This document shows, one piece after another, positions 1 through 6,899 of a DNA stretch of 9,333 nt. The stretch covers positions 1-9,333 of the forward strand of contig JAHEEZ010000138.1 in assembly GCA_024640445.1 (NCBI GenBank), given 5' to 3'. Source of the DNA: Acidobacteriota bacterium (lineage in GTDB: Bacteria > Acidobacteriota > Blastocatellia > Pyrinomonadales > Pyrinomonadaceae). Position 1 is the stretch's first letter, and each line of letters begins with the position of its first letter. The position numbers and the translations under genes are program-made. The notes beneath the pieces were generated by a model, which was not told where the DNA came from, made no database searches, and saw only the letters and a list, made by a program, of their open reading frames with translations.

Positions 1-101
1 TGTCTGCTTTTTGGACGCGACTGGCGCTCAGGTGCACCGTCTAAACAAATACATCGTGGCGGCCGCGTCCCCTCATTACTCATCTCTCAGCACTCAGCGC
101 T
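1..101. other. Non-coding flank downstream of the SLC13 permease
   Basis: No gene could be supported in these 101 bases. They lie beyond the stop codon of the minus-strand permease. They contain an 8-bp palindrome GGTGCACC (31-38), a pair of 7-bp inverted arms GGACGCG/CGCGTCC (13-19 and 64-70, 44 nt apart) and a degenerate heptamer repeat (71-98, listed separately). The inverted arms are not followed by a T-run in either direction, so I do not call a terminator. Confidence 0.6.
71..98. repeat. Degenerate tandem heptamer repeat (4 units)
   Basis: Four adjacent 7-bp units read CCTCATT, ACTCATC, TCTCAGC and ACTCAGC on the plus strand, sharing the core NCTCAKY. The array ends 3 bp before the stop codon of the permease gene, so it sits in the 3' flank of that transcript. 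Short tandemly repeated heptamers of this sort occur in intergenic DNA of several bacterial phyla. Whether this one belongs to a genome-wide family cannot be judged from a single copy. Confidence 0.5.
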
Positions 102-1895
102 CTACCTCATAGGCCAAAAGACCGGCACGAGAACGACCGACACAACGAAGACCACTATGGTCAGTATCGTCCCGATCTTCACGAAATCAAGGAACCTGTA
201 ATTGCCCGGGGTGTAGACAAGCACGCACGCCGGTTCGAGGGGGGTCATGAACGAGAATGACGCGGCATATGTGATACCGATCGCGAACGTTCTCGGATCA
301 AGCCCGAGCGCGAGCGCAGTCTTGACTGCCACAGGCAGCACCACGAGCGCAGCCGCCTGATTTGACATCGGCTGCGTAAGAAACACAGTCAAAAGGAAAA
401 AGCCGGCAAGCACGGCGGTGCTTCCAAATCCCCCGAAATTCGACTGAACCATATCCGCAAGGAACTTGTCGGTCCCTGTATTTTCCATCGCGACGCCAAA
501 ACTCATCATGCAAGCAATCATTACCAACAGACGGAAATCGATCAGGGAATACAGTTCGGAGTAACGGACGGTCTTGGTCCCGAGCAGTACAAGAACACCT
601 ATCAGCACCGCGATCGTGAGAGGAATTTCGATCCCCGTCACAAGCTTCGAGAGCGAAAGCGCAAGGAAGACTCCAAATCCGGCCAAAGCCCATTTTCGTT
701 TCTCTGTCCTGAGGCTGCTCGCCGAAATGTCTTCCAGCAGGATCATCTCGTTCTTCGCGACGAAAGGATCGATCCGCTTGCGTTTTCCCTGGACGAGAAG
801 GACGTCGCCGAACTTCAGGACCACATCACTGAGCTTGTTGAAGAACGTTTCGCCGTGACGGTTGATCGCGAGCACCGTCAGGTCGTAGGTCTGGCGGAAC
901 TGCATTGTCGCAAGCGTGTGTCCGACCAGGTCCGAGTCTTTCATCACGAGGACCTCGAAAAGCTCGACATCCCCGCTTTCGAGAAGATCGTCGTTAAGCT
1001 CGAAATCGGCCTTGATCTTGAGCGAGGCATCTTCCTTGATTCGCAGGATCTGGTTCACGCTTCCCTCGACTATCAAAAGGTCCTCGGCGCGTATCCGCTC
1101 TTCAGGGCTTGGTATCACCTCATCTTCTTCGCCCTCGCGGATGATCCCAAGCACGTTCAGTTCGAATTCCGCATTCAGGTCCGCTTCTTCAAGAGTTTTC
1201 CCTACAAGGCTCGAAGTTGGCAGAACAAGGACCTCGGATATGAATTCGCGAATCGCATACTTCTTTGTAAACGATTCTTCACCGCCCCTGCTCGGGAGCA
1301 GCCGCCGGCCGATAAGAAGCATGTAGATGATCCCGAACGCCGCCACGATCACTCCGACGGGAGTAAGTTCAAAGAGGGAGAAGGGTTCATACCCGTAACG
1401 CTGGAATGCTCCGCTGACCGCCAGGTTGGTGGAAGTGCCGATCAGCGTACAGCTTCCGCCAAGGATAGCGCCAAACGCCAGAGGCATCAGCAATTTCGAA
1501 GGCGGTATCTTTGCTTTCGCGGCAAGACCGATCACGACCGGCACGAACATGGCGGTGGTGGTCGTATTCTTCAGGACCGCCGCCGATAGAGCGGCGACCA
1601 GCATTATCATCGCTGTGAGGAGGAGTTCGTTGTCTCCGGAGATCTTGTATAAGCGCCGTCCGATCAAGTCCACGAGCCCCGTTTTCACAAGCCCGCCGGT
1701 CAGCACGAACAGCCCGGCGATCGTCACGATTATGTCATCGCCGAAGCCCGCGACCCCCTGTTTCGCGGTAAGCACTCCCGTCAACACGAGGCAGATGACG
1801 AGAATTATTCCCACCACATCGACCGGAAGCTTCTCGGTCGCGAAGAGCACAAGGGCAACGAACAGAAGAATTAGAACAACTGCGATCGGTGACAT
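102..1895 (-). CDS. SLC13-family (DASS-type) sodium/anion permease with two TrkA_C domains
   Basis: This predicted inner-membrane transporter has 597 residues. Hydrophobic helices fill residues 1 to about 200 and about 400 to 597, and between them lie two soluble RCK_C/TrkA_C-like domains (about 217-289 and 307-374). This is the layout of the SLC13-like permeases that carry TrkA_C inserts. The first half has the family's substrate/Na+ motif region as GTSTN (S155-T-N157) and the second half the matching PMSNQAAA at about residue 511. Substrates in the wider family are dicarboxylates, citrate, sulfate or other anions; the actual substrate cannot be read from the sequence. I chose the ATG at 1895 because the 21 residues upstream to 1958 are basic and polar and run toward the preceding terminator, whereas this ATG leads straight into the first membrane helix. 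No clear Shine-Dalgarno is visible. It lies 117 nt downstream of the TonB-receptor gene, separated by a strong hairpin, so it is probably transcribed separately. Confidence 0.88.
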   Translation of the reverse strand: MSPIAVVLILLFVALVLFATEKLPVDVVGIILVICLVLTGVLTAKQGVAGFGDDIIVTIAGLFVLTGGLVKTGLVDLIGRRLYKISGDNELLLTAMIMLVAALSAAVLKNTTTTAMFVPVVIGLAAKAKIPPSKLLMPLAFGAILGGSCTLIGTSTNLAVSGAFQRYGYEPFSLFELTPVGVIVAAFGIIYMLLIGRRLLPSRGGEESFTKKYAIREFISEVLVLPTSSLVGKTLEEADLNAEFELNVLGIIREGEEDEVIPSPEERIRAEDLLIVEGSVNQILRIKEDASLKIKADFELNDDLLESGDVELFEVLVMKDSDLVGHTLATMQFRQTYDLTVLAINRHGETFFNKLSDVVLKFGDVLLVQGKRKRIDPFVAKNEMILLEDISASSLRTEKRKWALAGFGVFLALSLSKLVTGIEIPLTIAVLIGVLVLLGTKTVRYSELYSLIDFRLLVMIACMMSFGVAMENTGTDKFLADMVQSNFGGFGSTAVLAGFFLLTVFLTQPMSNQAAALVVLPVAVKTALALGLDPRTFAIGITYAASFSFMTPLEPACVLVYTPGNYRFLDFVKIGTILTIVVFVVSVVLVPVFWPMR

Positions 1896-1961
1896 TTGCG
1901 CAATGATACAGAAGCGGCGTGTAGATTGAAAGATAATTCGAGAGAAGACTGGGGACAAAGA

Positions 1962-1987
1962 AGCCGCGGCCTAGTCTGGCCGCGGCT
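1962..1987 (-). terminator. Strong hairpin terminator after the TonB receptor gene
   Basis: This is a perfect 10-bp GC-rich inverted repeat, AGCCGCGGCC/GGCCGCGGCT, with a 6-nt loop. It lies 25 nt after the stop of the receptor gene and 66 nt before the permease start. On the minus strand the stem is followed by TCTTTGTCCC, which is only moderately U-rich. It is probably an intrinsic or hairpin-assisted terminator, and could also act as a 3'-end stabiliser. Confidence 0.7.
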
Positions 1988-2012
1988 CGCATAGATTTGG
2001 CTCCGGGAGATA

Positions 2013-4268
2013 TTAGAAAAACCTGATCGAGTAGCTGACTTTCAAACCGCGGCCGATCTCCGGCGCCAGGTCCTTGATGTACGAAACGTGGTTCCTGTAG
2101 AGCTTGTCCGTAAGGTTGAAGGCGTTGAATGTGAAGATGTGCGCGAAATGCTGCTGACCGACAATGTATGAACCGGCGATATTGAAAATCCCGTAGCCCG
2201 CGGTCGGGGTTTCAAGCGGAAACACCTTGTCCTGTTTGTTCGCAAAAATACCTTCAGGCTTGATGTTGAGCCCTTTGTAGTTGATGTCCAGTCCGGCCTT
2301 AAGACGTGCGGGCGGGATTCGGATCAGGTCCGTCGGCGGATCGATCAGTTTTGCCCGGACGATGTCGCCCCCGACATAGATCCCGAACAGGTCGTTGAAA
2401 TGATAGTTTACGTCGAACTCGCCGCCGTAATAAACAGAGTTCGCCTGGGAATATTTCGCGACCGGGAGTCCGTCTTCTATATCGACCTGTCCGTCACCGT
2501 CCAGATCCTGGGGCGCCAGGAATACGAAATTGTTGATGTGGTAATAGAAATAACCCGCGCTGAACCGCAGCTTGTCGCCAAGATGCCTTATCGAAAAGTC
2601 AATCCCGTTCGCCCTTTCATTCTCAAGTTCCTCGTTGCCTATCTCGTACGTGACCGTGCCCACGTGCGGCCCGTTGTTGTAGAGCTCTTCAAGTGCGGGG
2701 GCGCGATAGGAATTTGTATAGTTCGCGACGAATGCACCGCCGGTCCAAAGACCGATGTTCACTCCCGCCGATCCTGACAGTCCGGTGAACGACCGATCAA
2801 CCAGCATCGCGTTCGAGGGATTGTAGCGATTGTTCTCCACGCGAGCGCCAAACTGGAATTTCACCCTCTCAAAGGTCAACTCTTCAAGCCCGAAGAACGA
2901 TATCGAGTTGTGGTCCACCGGACCGTCGATCAGCTGTTCCAAACCGACCGACTCATAGTTGCGCGAGAATCCTTCGGCGCCGAATCTGCCGCTCAGCTTA
3001 CCTGTCTTCGTCTGCTCGAACATTGTCCGGTACGAAACGGTGTTATTTTGAAAGGTAGTTCCTACATCATCCACGCCATCTACGGTTTCGATCTCTTTAT
3101 GCCGGTAATCAGAGTAGTCGACGTTGTACTGCACCCCTGAAATGAATGCGTTCGCGAGATTTCTGAATCCTCCGTTCAATCGAAACTTATGCTGCCGCAT
3201 CCGTATGTCGACATCGGCATCGACGACCGGAAGGGATCCGAGCCCGTCGGCGACATCTTCACCCTCAAAATACGCGGCATAGGGGATCCCGTATCTCTTC
3301 AGATCGAAACTATAGGTCGCGTTCACATATGCCTTGTCGGCAAAGTACCCGGTTCCGAAAGAATACGAATTCGAGCGTGAAGCTGAGTTTTCCACATACC
3401 CTATTGGCGACCTGTAATCGCTTGCCCTCTGAGCACTAACGCTGCCCCTGAACAGCCATGCGTTGTGGCCGTATTCGAGACCGCCTGCCACTCCCGCCTG
3501 CTTGTCCGCGGTGCCGCCGAGGACCGTCATATTTCCCCGGAAGCCTTCGTGGCTCACGTTCTCGTCATTGCCGATCACATTTACTACGCCTCCAAGCGCG
3601 TTACTTCCGTAAAGAAGGGTCGCAGGCCCTTTTACTACTTCAATCCTCTCAGCCCCGAGCGGATCGATCGCCTCGCCGTGGTCTCCCGACTGCGAACCGA
3701 CGGAACCGCTCCTGACCCCATCTTCCAGGACCAGCACGCGGTCGCCGTCGAAGCCGCGGATTACCGGCCTGGAAGACCCGGGTCCGAACGAACGCTTCGC
3801 CACGCCCGTCTCGGTCTCGAGCACTTCGCCGATCGACGACGACGCCTTTTCGGCGATTGCCGCGACTCCGACGGATGTTGTGGAGGCGATCGATTCCACG
3901 ATCGTCTCCTCGCTGCCGCTCGCCGTGACCGTCACTTCCTCGCGTAGAGCCGAGATCTTCATCGAAAAATCGAGTCTGACGGCTTCGCCTGGCTTTAACT
4001 CCACAACCTTGGACGAGTCCGAAAAACCCTCCTGATGAACGACGATCGTGTACGTACCGGGCGGCACATCTCTGATCTCGTACAGGCCATTCAGATCTGT
4101 AGCAACGGAGATCTTGAGTTTGACGATCTGGACGGACGCATTGTCGAGTGCGGAATCGTCGGCATATGTGACTTTTCCGCTAATGGAAGCTGTCTGTGAG
4201 AACACCGAAGAAGAAAAAAGTGCCGCTAAAAAAGCTGTCAGCAAGAACTCGCGTAGAAATCTCATCAT
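2013..4268 (-). CDS. TonB-dependent outer-membrane receptor with N-terminal carboxypeptidase-regulatory-like domain
   Basis: This 751-residue protein imports a scarce ligand across the outer membrane using TonB energy. A Sec signal peptide occupies residues 1 to about 25 (hydrophobic core LLTAFLAALF, cleavage near VFSQ). Residues 26 to about 105 form a CarboxypepD_reg-like beta-sandwich (DLNGLYEIRDVPPGTYTI). A TonB-box-like EEVTVTAS lies at 110-117, then the plug domain (PVIRGFDGDRVLVLEDGVR, later IEVVKGPATLLYGSNALGG), then a beta-barrel ending in the aromatic C-terminus SIRFF typical of Omp85-inserted barrels. The plug segment GDHGEAIDPL recalls ZnuD-type and related metal receptors, but I would not assign zinc on this alone. 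Residues 588-600 (DLDGDGQVDIEDG) form an EF-hand-like calcium loop. Tandem ATGs occur at 4268 and 4265; GGGCGG nine bases upstream may be a weak Shine-Dalgarno. The gene stands alone behind a 211-nt upstream region that may hold its operator. Confidence 0.93.
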   Translation of the reverse strand: MMRFLREFLLTAFLAALFSSSVFSQTASISGKVTYADDSALDNASVQIVKLKISVATDLNGLYEIRDVPPGTYTIVVHQEGFSDSSKVVELKPGEAVRLDFSMKISALREEVTVTASGSEETIVESIASTTSVGVAAIAEKASSSIGEVLETETGVAKRSFGPGSSRPVIRGFDGDRVLVLEDGVRSGSVGSQSGDHGEAIDPLGAERIEVVKGPATLLYGSNALGGVVNVIGNDENVSHEGFRGNMTVLGGTADKQAGVAGGLEYGHNAWLFRGSVSAQRASDYRSPIGYVENSASRSNSYSFGTGYFADKAYVNATYSFDLKRYGIPYAAYFEGEDVADGLGSLPVVDADVDIRMRQHKFRLNGGFRNLANAFISGVQYNVDYSDYRHKEIETVDGVDDVGTTFQNNTVSYRTMFEQTKTGKLSGRFGAEGFSRNYESVGLEQLIDGPVDHNSISFFGLEELTFERVKFQFGARVENNRYNPSNAMLVDRSFTGLSGSAGVNIGLWTGGAFVANYTNSYRAPALEELYNNGPHVGTVTYEIGNEELENERANGIDFSIRHLGDKLRFSAGYFYYHINNFVFLAPQDLDGDGQVDIEDGLPVAKYSQANSVYYGGEFDVNYHFNDLFGIYVGGDIVRAKLIDPPTDLIRIPPARLKAGLDINYKGLNIKPEGIFANKQDKVFPLETPTAGYGIFNIAGSYIVGQQHFAHIFTFNAFNLTDKLYRNHVSYIKDLAPEIGRGLKVSYSIRFF

Positions 4269-4289
4269 CTATATTTGCCGCCCTTGGCC

Positions 4290-4302
4290 GTGTCTCAGAC
4301 AC
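4290..4302. promoter_or_regulatory. Perfect 13-nt palindrome, possible operator for the TonB receptor gene
   Basis: GTGTCTCAGACAC has perfect 6-bp arms around one central base. It lies 21 nt before the receptor start codon, just upstream of the possible Shine-Dalgarno, where a repressor dimer could block transcription initiation. The position is suggestive, but the regulator is unknown and a single copy is weak evidence. Confidence 0.35.
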
Positions 4303-4386
4303 CCGGACGATACCCTGTCTGCTCGTTAAGAAAAAAGTATCAAACGGTGGCACGCGTGACCATGTTTCAGGGTCCGCCTGAATTTC

Positions 4387-4409
4387 CAAGAATTTTTGAA
4401 AAAACCTTG
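4387..4409. repeat. A/T-rich imperfect inverted repeat
   Basis: This 23-nt dyad is centred on 4398. The outer arms CAAG/CTTG and inner arms TTTTT/AAAAA pair, giving 9 matches in 11 positions around a single G. It could be a regulator site upstream of the receptor or part of a transcript end for the thioredoxin-NHL gene, since A/T tracts flank it on both strands. No GC-rich stem precedes the T-run, so a classical intrinsic terminator is not supported. Confidence 0.3.
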
Positions 4410-4479
4410 ATGATTTCCATGTAGCCGGGGATCGATGCAATTTTCGCAGAATTCCTGAGAGGGTTTCACTTCACCGGAT

Positions 4480-6519
4480 CTATTGGATCGCTGCCAGCGA
4501 GGCTCGGATAACAAGTGGTTCGGCGGTTGCGGCGCCAGCCGACACCTCCACCGGTACTTTCCAATTCAACCGCCTGACGTAACAAACGCCCGTGTTGTCT
4601 TCCCTGCAATAGTAAACGGTCATAGCGATCTCCACATCCGTCGTGCCCGGCGAGATCGCGTTCAAACGAAAATTGTATGGAAACGCATTCAAGGGCCCTG
4701 CACCTTCGGAATCCGCGACCATTGGGTTTGCCGTTCTCACGATCACTCTTTGAGGAGCGGACACATTGAGATGATATCCCTGCGGAAGATCCGCGATCAG
4801 GGAAACCGGGATCGCTTTGCCGATACCGGAGATGACCGGTTTAAGCTTGAACGTCTCCGCTTTTGGCCCACCCCCGGCATCTGCATTGACAGCGGCGACG
4901 GGCGGATACAGACCCGCTATCATCAAGGTAGATACTGTTCTTGTCTTCAGATCAGCAACGCGTATGGCGTGATTGTTTGTGTCGGCGATGAAGAGTTTTC
5001 CGTCCGCGACGCTGATCCCGCCAGGCTCGTAGAAACTCGGGTCTTTCCCGTCCGCCTGACCCCTTGAGCCGGTTCCGAGAAAGTCGCCTACCTCGCGGGT
5101 CTTCGGATCGAGCATCTTGATCCGGTGATTGTAAGTGTCCGCGACAAGCAACTTGTCGCCCAGGCTCTCGATCCCGAGCGGATGCTGGAACCTCGCACCG
5201 TCACCTTTTCCCGTCTTGTCCCCGAATTTGAAAAGGTCGCCTCCGGCGAGCGTTTCGACATTCCCGGCTCTGAGATCGATCTCGCGGATTATGTTCGATT
5301 CGCTGTCAGCGACGAACAGATCGTCTCCGATCGTGGCGAGCCCGGAAGGCTGGGCAAAGGCGGCGCGCTTCACCGGACCGTCCGTCCTGGCTTCCCAGCG
5401 GCTCCCCGCGTACGGGTCCACCCGGCCGTTCTTGATGTCGAGCCTCCAGATCTGATGAGATCCGGCCATCGCTATGTAAAGATATCCGCCGGCCAGTTCG
5501 ACATCCCACGGCGACCGCAGGGCAGTTTCAACACCGGGTCCGCCAAAACCGCTAAAGCCTTCGAGCGTCCCCGTACCGGCTAGCGTTTCAACTCTTCCGG
5601 CTTTGAGATCCACCTTCCGGATCAGATGATTTCCGGTGTCCGCGACGTAAAGGATGTCGCCGTCGAGAGCCATTCCCTGAGGACGGCTGAAGCCGGCGGA
5701 CGCGAGATCGCCGTTTTCCGCCGATGCCTTCCCGCTGCCGATGGTACCGATGAGACTCCCGTCGAGTTTCGTGATCACGATGCGGTTGTGGTTTGAATCC
5801 GAAATGAAGAGCCTGCCGGACCTCTCATCCGCGAGGACCTTGCCCGGGAAGGCAAGCGGCAGGTCACCCACCTTCGCGCGTTCAAGCGCGAAGCTGAGCG
5901 GGGACTCGTCAAGCTTGCCTCGCTTTCGGAAATCAGCCGCCGTGTCCGCGATCGCCCGGTCGATCGTTTCGTAATTTCCCTCGCCGGAGACCCTGCCGAC
6001 TATGTAGCCGTCAGGATCGATCAGCACCTGTGTTGGCCATGCATTCACAGCGTAGGCATTCCAGATCGCGAAGTCGGAATCGTTCACGACCGGATGTTCA
6101 AGGCCGTACCGAAGGATGATATTCCTTATGTTTTCCGTGTTCTTTTCGTTGTCGAACTTGGCGGAATGAACGCCGATTACGACAAGCTGATCGGGATATT
6201 TCTTTTCAAGGCGCTTCAGATCCGGAATGATGTGGATGCAGTTGACGCAGCCATAGGTCCAGAAATCCAGGAGAACGACCTTTCCCCTGAGGCCGGCCAT
6301 GGAAAGGGACTTTTCGGTGTTCAGCCAGCCGTTCCCCCCAGTGAGTTCCGGCGCCCTTACTTTCTGTTTTTCTCCGAAGTAGTTCGATCCCAATGTCTTA
6401 GCCTGCGTTTCGAAGGGCAAACCCAAAACGACCGCAAAAGAAAGCAAAAGGACCGGAATGGCCCATAGCTTTCCCAAAAAACGGTCGCCGCGGATTCCAA
6501 CTCCCGATCCTTTGAACAT
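4480..6519 (-). CDS. Secreted thioredoxin-like / NHL-repeat protein (NHLRC2-like)
   Basis: This 679-residue protein has a signal peptide (residues about 15-40, hydrophobic IPVLLLSFAVVLGL, cleavage near TQA) followed by a thioredoxin-fold domain (about 50-195). The domain has the active site YGCVNC (C91 and C94) and the cis-proline segment NAWPT (P162). Six or so NHL beta-propeller repeats follow (about 224-535), with recurring motifs such as LFISDSNHNR, LYVADTGNHLIRKVD and LFIADTNNHAIRVADL. A C-terminal beta domain carries a Cys pair (C638, C646; YYCREDNTGVCYV). This is the order seen in NHLRC2-type proteins. The likely place of action is the periplasm or envelope; the partner and substrate are unknown. 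I chose ATG 6519, with AAGGGAAG 10 nt upstream, over the in-frame TTG at 6546, because it shortens the stretch before the signal core. It lies 37 nt after the YggX-like gene and is probably cotranscribed with it. Confidence 0.88.
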   Translation of the reverse strand: MFKGSGVGIRGDRFLGKLWAIPVLLLSFAVVLGLPFETQAKTLGSNYFGEKQKVRAPELTGGNGWLNTEKSLSMAGLRGKVVLLDFWTYGCVNCIHIIPDLKRLEKKYPDQLVVIGVHSAKFDNEKNTENIRNIILRYGLEHPVVNDSDFAIWNAYAVNAWPTQVLIDPDGYIVGRVSGEGNYETIDRAIADTAADFRKRGKLDESPLSFALERAKVGDLPLAFPGKVLADERSGRLFISDSNHNRIVITKLDGSLIGTIGSGKASAENGDLASAGFSRPQGMALDGDILYVADTGNHLIRKVDLKAGRVETLAGTGTLEGFSGFGGPGVETALRSPWDVELAGGYLYIAMAGSHQIWRLDIKNGRVDPYAGSRWEARTDGPVKRAAFAQPSGLATIGDDLFVADSESNIIREIDLRAGNVETLAGGDLFKFGDKTGKGDGARFQHPLGIESLGDKLLVADTYNHRIKMLDPKTREVGDFLGTGSRGQADGKDPSFYEPGGISVADGKLFIADTNNHAIRVADLKTRTVSTLMIAGLYPPVAAVNADAGGGPKAETFKLKPVISGIGKAIPVSLIADLPQGYHLNVSAPQRVIVRTANPMVADSEGAGPLNAFPYNFRLNAISPGTTDVEIAMTVYYCREDNTGVCYVRRLNWKVPVEVSAGAATAEPLVIRASLAAIQ

Positions 6520-6556
6520 CCCTAAAATACTTCCCTTGCTCCGCAACCGGCGTCTC

Positions 6557-6853
6557 TTACCAGTTGATCGATCCTTCTTGAGTTTCGTCGATCACCGCCA
6601 GGTCCTCTCCCTCGTCGAAGAAGAACAGTTTCATCTGGTCGAACAGGTAGTCATGCGAGTCCGGATTTGAAAGATCCAGCCCGAAATGATTGATTATCTG
6701 CTTCTGTTTCTCCAGCCACTCCGTCCAGCATTCAGCGCAGATCTCCGAGCCGATCTTTGCTCCGAGTTCGGTCGGCAGCGGCGAGTGGCCCAAAGGAGCC
6801 GTCTTTTGACTACAACGCCCGCATTCGAATTTGTCGTTCTTGAAAAGTCCCAT
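6557..6853 (-). CDS. YggX-like Fe(II)-trafficking / oxidative damage protection protein with two CxxC motifs
   Basis: This small cytoplasmic protein of 98 residues matches the YggX family in the core LGAKIGSEICAECWTEWLEKQ (from residue 30), then QIINHFGLDLSNPDSHDYL and DQMKLFFF. These align with the family's LGxxIYxxVSKEAWxxWLxxQ, LINExxLxxxD and MxxFFF. YggX proteins lower damage to labile iron and Fe-S clusters during oxidative stress. Unlike the classical protein, which has one conserved N-terminal Cys, this one has two CxxC pairs, C11-G-R-C14 and C39-A-E-C42, that could bind Zn or Fe together; C39-xx-C42 replaces the usual V-S-K-E-A segment. The C-terminus is about 15 residues longer and acidic. 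A strong Shine-Dalgarno AGGAG (6861-6865) lies 7 nt before the ATG. It sits 46 nt behind the peroxiredoxin gene and 37 nt before the thioredoxin-NHL gene. Confidence 0.82.
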   Translation of the reverse strand: MGLFKNDKFECGRCSQKTAPLGHSPLPTELGAKIGSEICAECWTEWLEKQKQIINHFGLDLSNPDSHDYLFDQMKLFFFDEGEDLAVIDETQEGSINW

Positions 6854-6860
6854 TTCTTAA

Positions 6861-6865
6861 CTCCT
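6861..6865 (-). promoter_or_regulatory. Shine-Dalgarno of the YggX-like gene
   Basis: AGGAG on the minus strand lies 7 nt before the ATG at 6853. It is the best ribosome-binding site in the window and fixes the start of this short gene. A small hairpin, ATCCG/CGGAT with an 8-nt loop (6870-6887), lies just upstream between the peroxiredoxin stop and this site. Confidence 0.75.
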
Positions 6866-6899
6866 GATAATCCGCAAATGACCGGATCTTATTCCGCGA

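Larger units (their letters stand above)
4269..4479. other. Intergenic region between the TonB receptor and the thioredoxin-NHL gene
   Basis: These 211 bases hold no supported gene. They should contain both the 3' end of the thioredoxin-NHL transcript and the promoter of the receptor gene. Visible structures are a perfect 13-nt odd palindrome (4290-4302), a TTCAGG/CCTGAA hairpin (4366-4382, 6-bp arms, 5-nt loop) and an A/T-rich imperfect dyad (4387-4409). I looked for a cobalamin-riboswitch-like or Fur-box-like signal and saw neither. No -35/-10 pair with proper spacing stood out; TATCGT (minus strand, 4307-4312) is a possible isolated -10. Confidence 0.55.

Noticed and set aside
13..70. Inverted arms GGACGCG/CGCGTCC as a terminator for the permease gene
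   Set aside because: The arms are 44 nt apart and no T-run follows on either strand, so a functional intrinsic terminator is not supported; the match may be chance.
855..1589. Open frame on the plus strand (244 codons) within the permease
   Set aside because: It is antisense to the TrkA_C and membrane segments of the SLC13 gene, has no recognisable motif and reflects codon bias of the opposite strand.
3465..3947. Plus-strand open frame of 160 codons within the TonB receptor
   Set aside because: It lies opposite the receptor's plug domain, which is strongly conserved, and shows no domain or ribosome-binding site of its own.
4269..4479. Cobalamin or other riboswitch, or Fur box, ahead of the TonB receptor
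   Set aside because: I read the minus strand for conserved boxes of a cobalamin riboswitch and for a Fur-type inverted repeat and found neither. Only isolated short similarities such as GCCACCG occur.
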